A stretch of DNA of 64,000 nt from the NCBI GenBank assembly GCA_016946835.1, contig JACVTC010000068.1, positions 184,501-248,500 of the forward strand, read 5' to 3'. The translations under genes and the position numbers were made by a program. Below are positions 23,240 to 35,803 of this stretch, one piece after another (positions within the stretch are counted from its first letter, which is position 1; every line of letters starts with the position of its first letter). This DNA is from Neocallimastix lanati (nom. inval.). Its lineage: Eukaryota > Neocallimastigomycota > Neocallimastigomycetes > Neocallimastigales > Neocallimastigaceae. The notes beneath the pieces are model-generated. The model saw only the letters and a list, made by a program, of their open reading frames with translations, was not told where the DNA came from and did no database searches.

Positions 23240-23690
23240 CTTAATAAAATTAGGAGGATTATCGATACAGAAAAACAGCATAGATTAGCATATTTAGTAT
23301 CTGAGGAGGACACTAAATAAGTTATTACTAATCTGAAAGAAGGTAGCGATGATTATTCTTCTTTAAATAAAATAAAGAATGCCATTTTACAGATTAATAC
23401 TCTCTCATAAACAGATATATATGATAAAGTTAAGAGCCTTATTATCAAGGTTAACGAAGACTAATTTAATAAAAATTACTTTGAATTACACTTTCAAGTT
23501 AGTACTGATATGAAACCATGTATTAAGGTTAATGATTATTTAAAATCATTTGAAAGTAGACACGAAGAATGCAATGCAGTATTATATGATGATGCTGAAA
23601 CCATCAAAGAAGCATAAAAATCAGCTTATAAATTCAAGTAATGGAGTACAAATCAGCACTTAATGGTAATCATCAGTCAATTATGAATTC
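23240..23690 (+). pseudogene. Unrecognised decayed reading frame, possibly gag
   Basis: One plus-strand frame keeps protein-like text over about 450 bases, e.g. HRLAYLVSEEDT, SSLNKIKNAILQINTL, FELHFQVSTDMKPCIKVNDY and ESRHEECNAVLYDDAETIKE. The charged, helix-like composition and the text IKVNDYLKSFESRHEECNAV recall copia-type gag, but I do not recognise the family with confidence. It has several stops and cannot be expressed. It lies directly before an integrase remnant. Confidence 0.4.
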
Positions 23691-23699
23691 AAAATTGAA

Positions 23700-24350
23700 G
23701 TCACATAATCAAAAATACCACTTTACATTCTTGGCTATAATTATTATAAATATTTCCCAAATTCAAATGAAAATAACATTGAAACAACATATATAATCCA
23801 AAACATTCACCTACAATTCCTAGCAGTTAAAATGTGTCACAAGCTGATGAAATAATAAAAGATTAATCAGAATTATTTTAGCAATTTAAAGAACATTTAA
23901 ATGAATCCGACAAGAAATAAGAATTACTTGTTAACAAACATCTATCTGAAACATCAATTTTAAACTTGGTAATGAAGTAAGATTGAGCAGTACATTTGTA
24001 ATACATAAATAAAAAATTAATATCAGAAAATTTAGATCTTTTAAAATTATTAACAATATTTCATCAGTATCATATCAGTTAGAATTACCAAAATAATTTG
24101 AGAATGCACCCCAATATTTGTATTGAGTTTGAGCTCTATCTTAATGTTAATTTTAAAATAAAACAAGAACCACCACCATCAATAATAATAAATGAAGAAG
24201 AAATTTAGAGTACAAGAAATTCTTGATGTAAAAAAGCATTATGAAAAAACACAATTTCTCATAAATACTAAAGGCTATATAAATTAACATATCATGAGAA
24301 TCGAAAGCAATCTTAATTGTCCGAAACTTTTAAAAGTATGAAAATAAATT
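23700..24350 (+). pseudogene. Gypsy integrase C-terminus and chromodomain-like remnant
   Basis: Heavily decayed fossil. Readable pieces match the tail of gypsy pol: FKEHLNESDKK, NISSVSYQLELPK (the barrel before the chromodomain in chromoviruses) and VQEILDVKKHYEK (chromodomain start). Many breaks; the oldest class in the window. It may belong with the fragment at 21600-22937, but the gap between them is unexplained. Confidence 0.5.
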
Positions 24351-24552
24351 AATTATTCATTAAACATTTTTTATTATATTAATATTATAGTTATTAATAT
24401 TTTTATTTTTTAAAATATTAGTAATAATCTTTGATAATTTCTATTTATATACTTTAATTATTTTAGTTTAAATTTTTCATGTATATTATAATTACATGTA
24501 TTTGAAAATGTTTTTATTAATTTAGTTTTATGTATTATTTTAGAAAATCACT

Positions 24553-24613
24553 AAGAAATCTTAGTACAGTGGTAAGAGATATATCTATGAATTGAACTGG
24601 AATTTGACTTACA
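24553..24613 (+). ncRNA. tRNA-like relic (box A/box B), possible SINE head
   Basis: TTAGTACAGTGGTAAGAG fits a Pol III box A, and GGAATTTGACTTAC 29 bases on resembles a decayed box B. D-stem pairing CTTA/TAAG is present. No acceptor stem is seen, so it is not a functional tRNA. The 3' part resembles the relic at 59045-59118 (minus strand). Confidence 0.3.
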
Positions 24614-24617
24614 CTTC

Positions 24618-24940
24618 AAAAAAAATTATTTTTTAAAATATTCTTTATTTAAAATTAAAACTAAAATTATTTTGTTCCTGTATTAAAAAGAAAGAAATTT
24701 ATTCTTCTTCTTATACTTTTATTTTAATACATTTTATTTATCATTTATATATTCTTTATAAAAAAAACTATTAACTATTTTATTTTATTTTTTAACTATT
24801 ATTTTAAATTATATTTTTTTAAAAAAAAAAAATAACATTTATTAAATTAAAATATAAAAATTAATTTAGAGATTGTATCATGAAGGGCATTCCGGGCGGT
24901 AGCTTCTTCTTGATATTGTTTTCAGAGAGAGAATTATACA
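24618..24940 (+). repeat. Partial LTR of element A family
   Basis: Aligns with 3806-4106 of the left LTR of element A, including GAGATTGTATCATGAAGGGC and CAGAGAGAGAATTATACA. Both ends are truncated relative to the full LTR, so it is a fragment rather than a complete solo LTR. Confidence 0.85.
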
Positions 24941-25785
24941 TTCTATTTTGTTTGTTCTTCCATTAGTTACTAATTCTAAAGAGAATATCAGTTTTTAACA
25001 AATTTTCCATGATTCTAAATTTTTGAAAATCATATAACTGTTATTCTGTATATTAATAATTAAATTTTCTCTAAAATATTACTTTTGTGTTTTTATTAAT
25101 TAATTATTAAGTAATTTTATTATATTACAAAATTAATTGATTAATTAATGATTTAAAATTTAATAAATAAATTTTTTTTTAATATACTAAAAATAATTAT
25201 TTTCTTATAAAACAATTTATACATATCATTCAGTGTTACCATTTGTAATCAACAGCACGACTTTAAAGTATTAATAAGGTACTTCTAGAAAGGATTGCAA
25301 AATTGAACATTTTCTTATATGACACTAGTATTTTGGATTAATTTGTCATATAATCATTCCATCGAACTATTTGCACTGGTTCAAACAACTCAGAAAATTG
25401 ATTTAAGAAATTATAAATTTTAATTCATGAATTTTATATCTATTTCATTGCTGTTCTGTATAACCAAGAGATTACTTAAAAGATATTATTTTTATCATTA
25501 TAATATCGTTAAAAATAAAGAATAAAGATAAGTTCAGCCTTTGCAATGAATTCTTTATAATAGCATATTATATTTTCGGAATCTTATTTTATATTATTAT
25601 CCTTTCATCTTATTGCTTACTTCATAGTGTTATTTAACTTATTATTCACAACTAATAATTAATTTTGCTAATAAAGAACTCACTTTTAAATCAAAACACA
25701 GTATTTTAATGAGAGTGAGGCATTTCGCCTGTTGTGTTTCCCCAATTTTTTGAAAGCATGTAGTGTATTAAAAATGTTAGGGGTT
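24941..25785. other. AT-rich stretch with faint coding traces
   Basis: A somewhat GC-richer patch at 25230-25460 has short minus-strand text (FLNQFSELFEPVQIVRWNDY) but no identifiable family. A second patch at 25700-25785 leads into the hairpin. No gene is supported. Confidence 0.4.
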
Positions 25786-25826
25786 AAATGCAACCTGGCC
25801 GAAATGTATTTCGCCAGGTTGCATTT
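25786..25826. repeat. GC-rich inverted repeat (hairpin)
   Basis: Arms AAATGCAACCTGGCCGAAAT and ATTTCGCCAGGTTGCATTT are complementary apart from one extra C, with only GT between them. At 25709-25724 the related string AGGCATTTCGCCTG occurs. It is unusually GC-rich for this window. Possibly the tip of a foldback or other DNA element. Confidence 0.8.
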
Positions 25827-27733
25827 CGTTAATTGAAAATTATTAAATAAATAAATAATTTGACATTTTACTATTATACAAAATGTTAAAAATACATTAT
25901 TTCTAAAAATAATGTCAAAATATTATTGATTACTAATTAAATATTATAAGAAAGTTTTAAAAAACATTTTTTGAATTTTTATTTATTCATTCATTTATAT
26001 TAACATGACACTCGAAATATAACCTAGGTCTCCCATTTTTAATCGTTTTGCTTCCAAAGCTTTCTTATAATTTATATTAATAGATTTGCTGTCCTATTAG
26101 AATTTTTCTTTTTGAACTTATCCATTTATAAATTGCTTAATAACACTTAAATGTTAATATCTAGATGACATAATCTTTTAATTTAAACACACAAATTATA
26201 AATAAAAATAGTTTTATGTTTTAATACTTTATTCATTATGTAATTTAATTATAAGAAAATTCAAATACATACACACATATTGGGTATCTATCTCTCATTA
26301 GTGCTCCAACAGTTATTACTGCAGGAATAATGATATATTGTATATTAGTACAGGGTCAATGCACACAAGACAATTAAATTTATATTTATATATATAATAA
26401 AATCGTGAATACAATATAAGTTATGATTAAATAATAAAAAATAAAAAGAGATTAACGTATAATTAATTAATAGCAAATAATTAATTATAATAATCATAAT
26501 AAAGGTTATTTATTTTAAAAAGAATACTAATTATTGTAATAATAATAATATAATGAATAATATTGAATGATATTTTTTATATTTATTATTTTCTAGATAT
26601 TATATAAAATTAAATTGTAAATAAATATCAAATAATTTATGTTTTTAAATATATATAGTTAATACTGATGATTATTATTATAAATATTTATATTTTTAAA
26701 TTAAATATATATTATATAAAGTAAATATTTTTATTGCATTAAAATGGCAAAACCTTGTTTAATTGTTTTTTGAATGTATTCAGAATAATATTTAAGATAG
26801 TTATTAGTAATGGATTATCATATACTTTTATTTGCAAAGTTTTCCTAGAATTATCAACTTCTATATTTGATATTTCTTTTAATAATAAGAAATGTTTTTA
26901 TTTAAATTTATTAATGAATATTAATTTAAATTATTACTTCGTAATTTTAAATTGTATCGGGGTAATCAGTTTCAATTAAGAAATTATCATTTTTGAATAA
27001 GAAATAAAAAAGATATTTAAAAAAATGAAAAGAAGATGAATAAATTAAATTTAAGAGGAATTGATTTCCAATTCATGGACAAATATTTGAATTCGAAATG
27101 ATAGAAAGTATATTTAAAAAAATAGCCAAGAATATAAAAAGTATTTAATAAAAATAGAAATAAAAGAATATAATATTTAAAAATTATTATATAAAATTAA
27201 TAAAATATTAATATAATTTATTTTTTATTTTATTTTTTATAGCCGAAATTATCGCTAACTTTAATCTTTATTTATTTATTCTATTATAATATAATAGTAT
27301 TAAGATGAATTCAATTAAAATATTAATAAATAATATATTTTATATAATTCTTAACTTTAAAATGATACTTTTATTTAAATTATTTTAAAGAAATGTTGCG
27401 TAATAAATATATTTATTCTTGAGAAAATTGAAGATCTATATTTATTCAATTGCTTTAATGTAAATAGTTTAATAAATATATTATTTGATTACTATTTAAT
27501 ATTAAAAATATTAATTAAAAAATAAGCATTTCAACATTCCATAATAGAATTTCCTTTGGAATGTGATATTTGAATGATATTATTATTATAATTTTAAATC
27601 TTCTAATTTATATAATAGTATATTCCTAAATTTTACTTCAAACCATTATTTAGATATTTCGGAAATATATGCAAATTATTTGTGATTCAATAAATTTTTT
27701 TTTTTTTTCTTTCTTTACATATGTAATATTTTG
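25827..27733. other. AT-rich stretch, no gene seen
   Basis: No domain recognised on either strand. A short open frame at 26755-26979 has no family likeness and lies in DNA of ordinary AT-rich composition. Confidence 0.55.
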
Positions 27734-27771
27734 TCAATCAATCCTAAAACAATAGTTTTAGGATTGATTGA
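27734..27771. repeat. Perfect 17-bp inverted repeat
   Basis: TCAATCAATCCTAAAAC, four-base loop AATA, GTTTTAGGATTGATTGA. All 17 pairs match. It could form a stable hairpin in RNA or a cruciform in DNA. No gene adjoins it. Confidence 0.9.
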
Positions 27772-28276
27772 TTTTTATTCATAAGTTACTGCTTTTATGT
27801 CTACACTTATTTTAATTAAATTTTATCAATATTTAATTTCATTAGTTGATTTTCTAGTTTATATGTTTCATACAAAATTAGCATCAATATATGCTATTGT
27901 TCTGGATTATTTAAACTAAGATTTATAGTCTTTTTAAATATAAGAAATATTTTCATTATATTATTTTAATTTTCTACAGTAGAATTATTTAGTTAGAATA
28001 TCAAAGACTTTTAATTGTTTCGCTAACAGAAAATTGAATATCTAACCTTGTTTAAATGATTACATGTAACGTATTTGCTTATTTTTCTTTATTTATTATA
28101 AATTCACCATAGTTTCTTTATATATTTTTTTTCATATAATAGAATTTATCCCTTTATAGGTTTAAAATTTTTATTCCTATCACTAAATCTAAATATTTTT
28201 ACCCTAACTAACATAGAGAAATATTTTTACAAGCTTTAATTTTCTATGTTAATTAATACTTTTTTCTATACATATA

Positions 28277-28409
28277 CTTAATATTAAGGATTCTCAAATA
28301 TACATATTTGAAAATTTTTAAATAAAATATATTATAAATTTTATTTATTAACATTATTAAATAACATAAATTAATCAATCCTACATATTTGAGAATCCTT
28401 AATATTAAG
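28277..28409. mobile_element. MITE with 25-bp perfect TIRs and TA target duplication
   Basis: 133 bp with terminal inverted repeats starting CTTAATATTAAGGATTCTCA (25 bp, no mismatch) and TA directly outside each end (28275-28276 and 28410-28411). Short length, perfect TIRs and a TA duplication are the marks of a Tc1/mariner-type MITE. No transposase is inside, so it would depend on one in trans. Perfect arms in a decayed region imply a fairly young insertion. Confidence 0.8.
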
Positions 28410-28689
28410 TAAAGCAGAATAAAACAAATTTTTACGGAAATTAGAAATAAACTACAAAAATTTAAAAAGTGTGATAATATAGAAAATATATTTGTGTAAG
28501 TTTCATTAAAAAAAGATTTGACGGCAACGGCTGATATATAAAATACTTCATCACAAAATTGAATTTTAAAATAACATTATTTATTTTATCTTGCATTTAC
28601 ATCTTTGATATGAATTGAGTAATTTCATTGGAATGAGAAAATGATCACTGACACAGAAACTACAGTTCATTAATATAGGCTTCGGGATG

Positions 28690-29200
28690 TTAGGGTTTAA
28701 AATCTTCTTAAACAAGAAATTAGAACTCTAAAAGAAAAAGAATAGGGGGAATTATCAGCTATATTTTAGAATTTAATCAATATGGACAAATATGTTTCGA
28801 CTACGACTCACAAAATTATAAGAGATTGTTTATACCATTAATTCAAAATATGTTCAATCATCTAAGAAAGGGAAAGATTTTTTAAAAGTTATTTTAGATT
28901 CTTTTGCAATCTTATCCGTATCAATAATATGAATTCGAAATAGCCTTTTACTTGAAAGTTTTTCAATTTTGAATATACAATTATACCATTCGGCTTAAAG
29001 AATGTTCCATCTATATTTCAACATTTTTTAAATGTTTTTGAAGATATTTAGAAATTAAGGAAATCTGGTCTATTCAACAAATTTGAAAAGTGAAAATTAA
29101 GTCTTATTGACTTTCTATCATAAAATATCTGCATGGAATATTTAATAATAAATTTTCAATGAATCTTAAAGTAGTATTCTCAATTCTGGAGTGTGTCAAA
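28690..29200 (+). pseudogene. Gypsy reverse transcriptase relic
   Basis: Faint plus-strand fossil: YTIRL/IPFGLKNVPSIFQHFL matches the gypsy RT palm block, and KSGLFNKFEKCKLSLIDFLS matches the thumb block. The rest is unreadable. Heavily broken and old. Confidence 0.6.
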
Positions 29201-29400
29201 TAAAATGATTTAATTCATTTTTAAAATAGCTTGAAATTTATAAAACACTCCAAATCAATACTATTAATCGGCGTTATAATGCGAATGACAAAAATAGTCA
29301 AAAAATCAGTTAAAATGTTATTAATTAAAAATGTATCATGTCCAAAAATTTCAGAATCTCAAAGCAATTACAGTTTCAGAACTCTAGTACTTTGACAAAA
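29201..29400. other. AT-rich stretch, no gene seen
   Basis: Short gap between relics with no recognisable content. Confidence 0.4.
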
Positions 29401-30660
29401 AAATTTTATATCACCATGATTTAAAACATTGATTTTATTTTTATTATTATTAAAATTTTTAATGACACTTAATTGTTTAGCAATTTATTTATTATTATAA
29501 TTTTCTTCATTAGTTGTTCCATGTAAATCAATAATATTAATAAGAAACTATAATTTTGTTTGAATATTTAACATAATGACTATATTATCATAATTATATG
29601 GCAAAATAGTTTCATCTATTATCCAAAAACCATTAGTTTCAATATTTATAAAATAATCTTTGGTATAATGTATCATAACTTCAGTCTAAATTATAATATC
29701 CTAGGTGAACACCATAAATCATCTTCATTGAAAGTATCTTGGTATATACCATAATTTTTAAAATTTTGTTAACCAATGAATACTTTTGTTAACATAATAT
29801 TTCATTTTAAAAAACATTAAATTTAAAATGATGAAGCTAACCATCTACATCTATTTCTATATAACGGTATCTATGTCAGATATATCATTATAATACTTAA
29901 AATTATAAGTTCTAAATGTCTTAATTTGAATTTGAGCTGAGATTTCCAATAGTATTTGTTTTCATTACAATTTCATTAGGAATATCAACAACGAATGTAT
30001 CGATATTTGAGGTTCTGTTTCAGTTTCAGAATCATCTTCTTTTATATAATTATTACTATCAAATGATTCATTAAATTTTAATACTCTATTATTAGTTTGT
30101 TGTTTTTCAATTTCTAAATCTTCAGGATTATTATCAGTATTAGATATGTTATAACTATCATTTTCCGTTGTATTAACAATTAATATTATGGAAAATGATA
30201 GTTGATTGTATTCTCCCTGTTAAATTTTGATATTGTATTTAAACTTCTAAAAGTAAGGAATTTATTCCTTCACTATTTTGTTTCATTATAATAATATTGT
30301 CAGTTTTAAATGTTACATCATTCAGTTTGAGATCAACTGTTAAATTTAAAGCATCTATTTAAATTGAAGTTGCATAATCTTTTCCATTAATATTTAAATT
30401 AGTCATTTCATTATATCTTCTATTTGTTAAATCAATAATTCCTTGACTTTGTTTAATGATGTATATGCCTCTAAATCGTTAAGATCTACTGAGGCAGATT
30501 GGGCTGAACAGTTAAATTCCTCTATTACCTACAACAAACTCTGTAGTAAATTCTTCTCCATTCATATCTAAATTGGTGAAATTACTAAAATAATAATTAG
30601 GTAATATAATTTACCTCTAAAGTTTTGTCCATTAGCTAAAATCTTTACATTTTCATTTAT
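29401..30660 (-). pseudogene. Unrecognised decayed coding region
   Basis: Minus-strand protein-like text persists over more than 1 kb: NLDMNGEEFTTEFVVGNRGI, IDLTNRRYNEMTNLNINGKD, DALNLTVDLKL, an acidic linker NTDNNPEDLEIEKQQTNNRV, and FINIETNGFWIIDETILPY. I cannot assign a family. The repeating N-I-N-G-K-D and N-M-N-G-E-E text suggests beta-rich repeats. It may be an element, a virus-derived copy or a dead host gene. Many stops. Treated as a fossil. Confidence 0.4.
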
Positions 30661-31069
30661 ATTAAATATAGATTAAAATTAATAATTAAAATATAGTATT
30701 TTCTTGTTATTAAAAATAGTAATTTAATAAAAGAAAATAATGTTATTAAAAATTTAATTAAATAATTAAATGAATAAATTAAAAGATATATTAATAATTT
30801 AAATAAAATTAAAAATAAAATGAAAATATCAAAATAATTAAAAATAATTATTAATAAAATAAAATTTAAATTAATTTGAATAATAAAATCAATTGTACTG
30901 AGCCCATATAGTTATAAAAAAAATTTCAAATATTTAAAATTAAAACAAAATAATTGTATAAATTAAAATATATATATAAATAATAATAATGAAAATTAAC
31001 AATGTTAAATATGAGATCTTTTAAAATAACATATGAAAAATATTTAATAGATAAGGATTTATGGTTAGC
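30661..31069. other. AT-rich stretch, no gene seen
   Basis: Nearly pure A/T. No feature. Confidence 0.6.
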
Positions 31070-31900
31070 TATAATATAATAATAAACTAAATATGAGTAA
31101 TAAAATATTTTTGAAAAGAAATAGCAAAATGAAGATAATATATTGGATGCAAATGGTCTTTTGTTGATTAATACTGATAAAAGTAAAATAACGAAGCATA
31201 AAGTATTGTTAATAGCGAAAGGATTTGTATGACTATAATAACTTATTAACCAACACTTAAACAGATTTATTTATTCTATTGCAGTACATAATAATATTAA
31301 TACATATTAATTACATATTTCAATCAACCTATATAAAAGTAGAAATGGAAAACTTTATATGAAATTCTGAAATTCATGATTAAAAAAAGAGGACATATAA
31401 ATTCAAATAAAGTTATCATCTTTAAAAGATTAAAAAATGAACCCTTTGTTATGAATACAAGATCCCGACATCAATCCAGAAAAACCAAAACATAACATAG
31501 ACATTAGTCTTAATGTTTTAAAATTTTAAATATTTAAATATACTAAATATTTTATAATAAAATTAAAATAAATGTGTCATCATTTGATTATTCATACTTA
31601 GAAGGGAAAGAAGATAGATACAAAAAGGTCACTGCAGGATTCTTAGTAATGATTAGAACACATTTATATTTGTATAATTTAAATTTATAAAAAATAAATT
31701 ATTCATGAATAAATAAAGCAGTCATTTTCAATTATAAAAAATGAAAATATTTATATAAAAATAGACAAATAGATTCTAGAAACTATGAAATTTAAGTATT
31801 ATAGAAAAGAAAATAAAATTAGAATATGTTATGTTCAAAAATAATTAATCTTTAATTGAAAATATAATTCTTCTTCATGATAAAATGTCGAAATTGACAT
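31070..31900 (+). pseudogene. Copia RT-RNase H relic
   Basis: Plus-strand fossil with copia spacing: KHKVLLIAKGFV (compare the RARLVARGF block of copia RT), KSRNGKLYMKF and, further on, YLEGKEDRYKKVTAGFLV (compare the ADLAGDVKDRKSTSGN block of RNase H). Very decayed, with many breaks; clearly older than copia C. Confidence 0.55.
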
Positions 31901-33599
31901 AATAAAATGAATTTTCAAAATTTATTGAATAAACATATCTTTATTTTAATTAATTTGTTATTAAAGATATAATGCTTATAATTAAAACTATGCATATTAA
32001 ATATAATTAAATTTTATATTTATAATTTAAAAATTCAATATTTTTATAGATATAAATATTATTTTATTTTTTAAAAATTTATTTTTACTTACTAATGTAG
32101 ATATAATAATTAAATAAATTTCAAATGAAAAATAAATTTTTCCATAAATAAAAAAACTACAAATTAATTGAAATGATTAATATAAATTTTAACTAAAAAT
32201 GAAAAAGTTACTTTATATACAAAGAATTCTCAAATTTAAGTAAATTTCATTTAGTTAATTTAATAAGATTTAAATAAATAAAAATATTTTAAACTTTACG
32301 AACTTTAAATTTGATAAATAAAATTAATTACTATTTTAAAATATAATATAAAATGAATCAAATAATATTTGATATAAAAGAAACAAAATGAAAAATTAAT
32401 TAAATAATTTATTAAGTAACAAATTTAACATTAAAAAAAATTAAAGAGAATGCTGAGTATCTCTTTGTAAATTAGAGAATTAGAAACTTTAATTATATAA
32501 ACCTAAAACTACTCCGTAATTTTTTTTGTAGCTTTTTGATAATTTTAACCATGTAGATATATTATTGATATATTTTATATTATATTTATTATATCTTTTT
32601 ATGATAAAATATTTTTTTTAAATTTTCTAATATATATAAATAAAGAATTGATTGAAAAAGAATCGAGTGATTAATACTCCTTTTAATTTTATTGTCTTTT
32701 CAGATGTAAATATCATATTTATCGTTTATAATATAATATTTTCTTTATCGGCATCTTTTTTTAAATTTATATTTTAACTAATTAATGACTATTTTCAATT
32801 TTTAAATAATAATATATAATTACAATCAATAGAAATTAGTTATTATTTTGATCAATTTATGATAGTAAATTTTATAATTATAAAATATTCATGTAATATT
32901 TCAACGAACTTATTGTTTCGAATAATTTTAATAAAATTTTTTGATGTAAAATATGATTAATAAATAAATCTATTATTTTAATTTTAATTAAAATACTTCA
33001 ACAAAAATAGATAATATTAATCATAAATATCAAATTTTTTTCATTTTTTCTATAAATAATTTTTCTTTTTTATAATATTTAAATAATAATTGTAGGATAT
33101 TAACAAATTAAAAAATATATAACTTAAATAGTTAATTACAAGTATATATATTAATATCTTTTAAATGATTAATTAATTTACCCCGTTATTCATTTCTTTT
33201 TTTTTATCTCAAAGCATAACTTTATTTTAATTTCATTAATAATAAATTTATTTCCAAAAGAATAAAAGAAATGATAATGAAAATAATTATCAAATAAAGT
33301 ATATATAATTATTTGAATAATTTTCATTGTCATTTATTGTAATATATAAAGTAGAAATCAAAGAGAAAACATAAAGACAAATTATATTCTGTCTTTTTGA
33401 ATCTACTATTCCAAAATATTATGAGTAGAAGATCGATTTTAATATGAATTTAAATAAAAATGAAAATAAATAAAATAAAAAGATACAATCCAAAGATAAT
33501 TATATGTATAAAATTATTTTTATAAAAAGAAAATTAAAAAAATATATTATTATTTCCATATAAAGTTGTTGGTAAGGGACTAATTCAACTTTTGTAAAT
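31901..33599. other. AT-rich stretch, no gene seen
   Basis: No coding signal on either strand and no clear repeat. Composition is extreme, with long A and T runs. Confidence 0.6.
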
Positions 33600-33830
33600 G
33601 GAGCTACTATAAAGGTGCTTTATTATTTTTTTGTATTTCTTGGAAATAGCTGAGGTCTGCATAATTGGAAACGTGGACAACATTCTAACATCATACCATA
33701 CTCCAGGCCAATAAGAGTTAAAAATTCGACTGGTTGTTTTTTTGGGGCACCAGTAATTCAAACATTCTTCATATTGAACTTTATCTTCCCCTAGTTATAG
33801 GTAGTCTACTGAATGTAATATAGTGGAAGT
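33600..33830 (-). pseudogene. Gypsy integrase zinc-domain relic
   Basis: Minus-strand text YWPGVWYDVRMLSTFPIMQT followed by SAISKKYKK matches the second half of the HHCC domain of gypsy integrases (compare YWWPGMYKDIKKYFRSCNIC in element B). The surroundings are less AT-rich than average. Nothing of the core domain is recognised. A further GC-richer patch at 33960-34200 on the same strand is unreadable. Confidence 0.5.
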
Positions 33831-34790
33831 TGTTATTTTTTTTTAATTTATAATTAATGAGAGAAGTAGAAATCTATTTTATTATTATCATTTTTTTATG
33901 GGTAGTATTTATTATTAGTAATAGTATTTTAATATTAGTTATTCTTATTATTATATAATTTATCTTTGTTGAAATCTCGTTCTTATAATACTAATTGGAA
34001 AATAATACGACATTTGGTCCAACTGGTTATAGGAGTTTTACACTATGTCTACACCTAACGTAATATCTACTTATATTCAGTGCCTAATACCCTGTATTGA
34101 TTCTTATTTTATAGTCCGTTAACTCTTACTACAATAATACACTAGTATTAAGGGTAAGAGATTTCTACTATAAGTATTAATCAATTAAGAGAACAGAAGT
34201 ATTCCTCCATCTGAATAATAAGAATTCTTTTTAATTGTATCTATTTAAATTAATTTTATTATTTATATATATATTTTTTATTTTATTTTTTTATTATTTA
34301 AATTGATAATATACGTACAATTTAATTATTTTTGTAAATATTTTATTATTATTAAAAATAAATTTAATTTAATTTGAAGTTTATTTAATTTAATAAATAT
34401 AATTTGTTGATTAGTTTTTATCAATAAATTTTTATTTATAATGAATTGATTTATTTATTACTATATTTTTTTTTGTATATTATTTCAAGGATAAATTTTA
34501 TTATTACTATAAATAATTTAGATTTATTCGAATATTGCTAGACTAATATGTTGTTTTAATTGTAGTTTAATATTACTTTTTGAATAACTTGTCTTATTCT
34601 AATCTTAAACAAAAAATTTTAACTTACTATCAGGGCAACAAATTCTCCACCATTGATTTATACTAATATTCTTAATTTAGAAAATTAGATTTTGTAATAG
34701 TAATAGTTTGCATGAATTCAAAATAAAAGGAAATTTAAAAGAAAATTTAAATAGAAAATGTTTTATTAAAAGCTTTAAATTTTTTTTTAT

Positions 34791-34833
34791 AATAAAATTT
34801 AATTTAATTTTAAAAATTAAATTAAATTTTATT
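34791..34833. repeat. A/T-only inverted repeat
   Basis: AATAAAATTTAATTTAATTT and its complement abut with essentially no loop (21 pairs, one extra A). In pure A/T DNA such palindromes arise more easily by chance, but 21 pairs without mismatch is notable. It lies at the start of a family G fragment. Confidence 0.7.
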
Positions 34834-34869
34834 TATTATAAATTTTTATACAAATTAATAATGAATAAT

Positions 34870-35160
34870 TGATTAATTAATAAACTAATATAATAAAACA
34901 TTTATTATTTATAATACTTTATTTTAAATTTTAATAATAAAGAATATTTTCTTTTAAGAAATTTTAACATATTTTTATATATTTACCTGATTTTAAACTA
35001 TTTACATTTATAAACATTAAAATAAACAAAAGAATTAATTGTTATAAATATTTACAAATAAAATATAAATATAAATTGAGTATTAATTTTAATTTTTTAC
35101 AATATTATTTTAGTAATAATTAAAGTTGAACTTGAATTATAAAATAAATAAATATTAATT
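34870..35160 (+). repeat. Partial repeat G (LTR-like)
   Basis: Shares with 3130-3400 the run around GAATATTTTCTTTTAAGAAA, TTGTTATAAATATTTACAAA and AAGTTGAACTTGAATTATAA, in the same order. Fragment only. Confidence 0.5.
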
Positions 35161-35184
35161 ATTATTAAAAAAAAAGAGTACGAG

Positions 35185-35465
35185 AGGTTTGTTCCAGAAG
35201 CTAAAATAAGTAGACTTCGTACCAAAGAAGGGCTCCAAAATATAAATATTATGATATAGGTTCTCAGATCAACATGATACATCTGTAATTAGCCGAGGAA
35301 ATAGGATTCGGGATAGAAGTGCGTCCTTTAACGTTTACAACTGTCACTAATAAAATGTTGGTACCTCAGGTCACACAAGAATTCCACATAAAGGTAAAGC
35401 TGGTCGAAGAGCATATTAACAATGTCAAATTGTATGATTTCAAAACAAGATACAGGCTAGTTAAT
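35185..35465 (+). pseudogene. Possible gypsy protease relic
   Basis: Less AT-rich island. Plus-strand text AEEIGFGIEVRPLTFTTVTN and VTQEFHIKVKLVEEHINNVK resembles the region after the catalytic loop of gypsy proteases. The D-S/T-G loop itself is not seen. Uncertain. Confidence 0.35.
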
Positions 35466-35803
35466 TTATTATTTATTTATTATTCTTTTAATATTAATAC
35501 TATTAATTATATATTTACTATTTAATTATATGATTATTAAACCAAACTAAAACTAAAATTAAAATTTAATAATATAATATCTAATAATTTTAGTTTAGTT
35601 TAAGTTTTTTAGAAATTAATTTACAAATCGTAAAAATATAAATTTATTATTAATTTATATAAATCGATTCTTTTCATTTATTAATATATTTTACATAATT
35701 TAATGTATTAACATTATTTTTTAAACATGAATTACATTAAATAATTTAAAGAACAAAATAAATTAATTAATTTATTAAAGATATTGACCATATCTTTACA
35801 GAG

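Noticed and set aside
26755-26979. Short open frame
   Set aside because: Length is near chance for this composition and no motif is seen.
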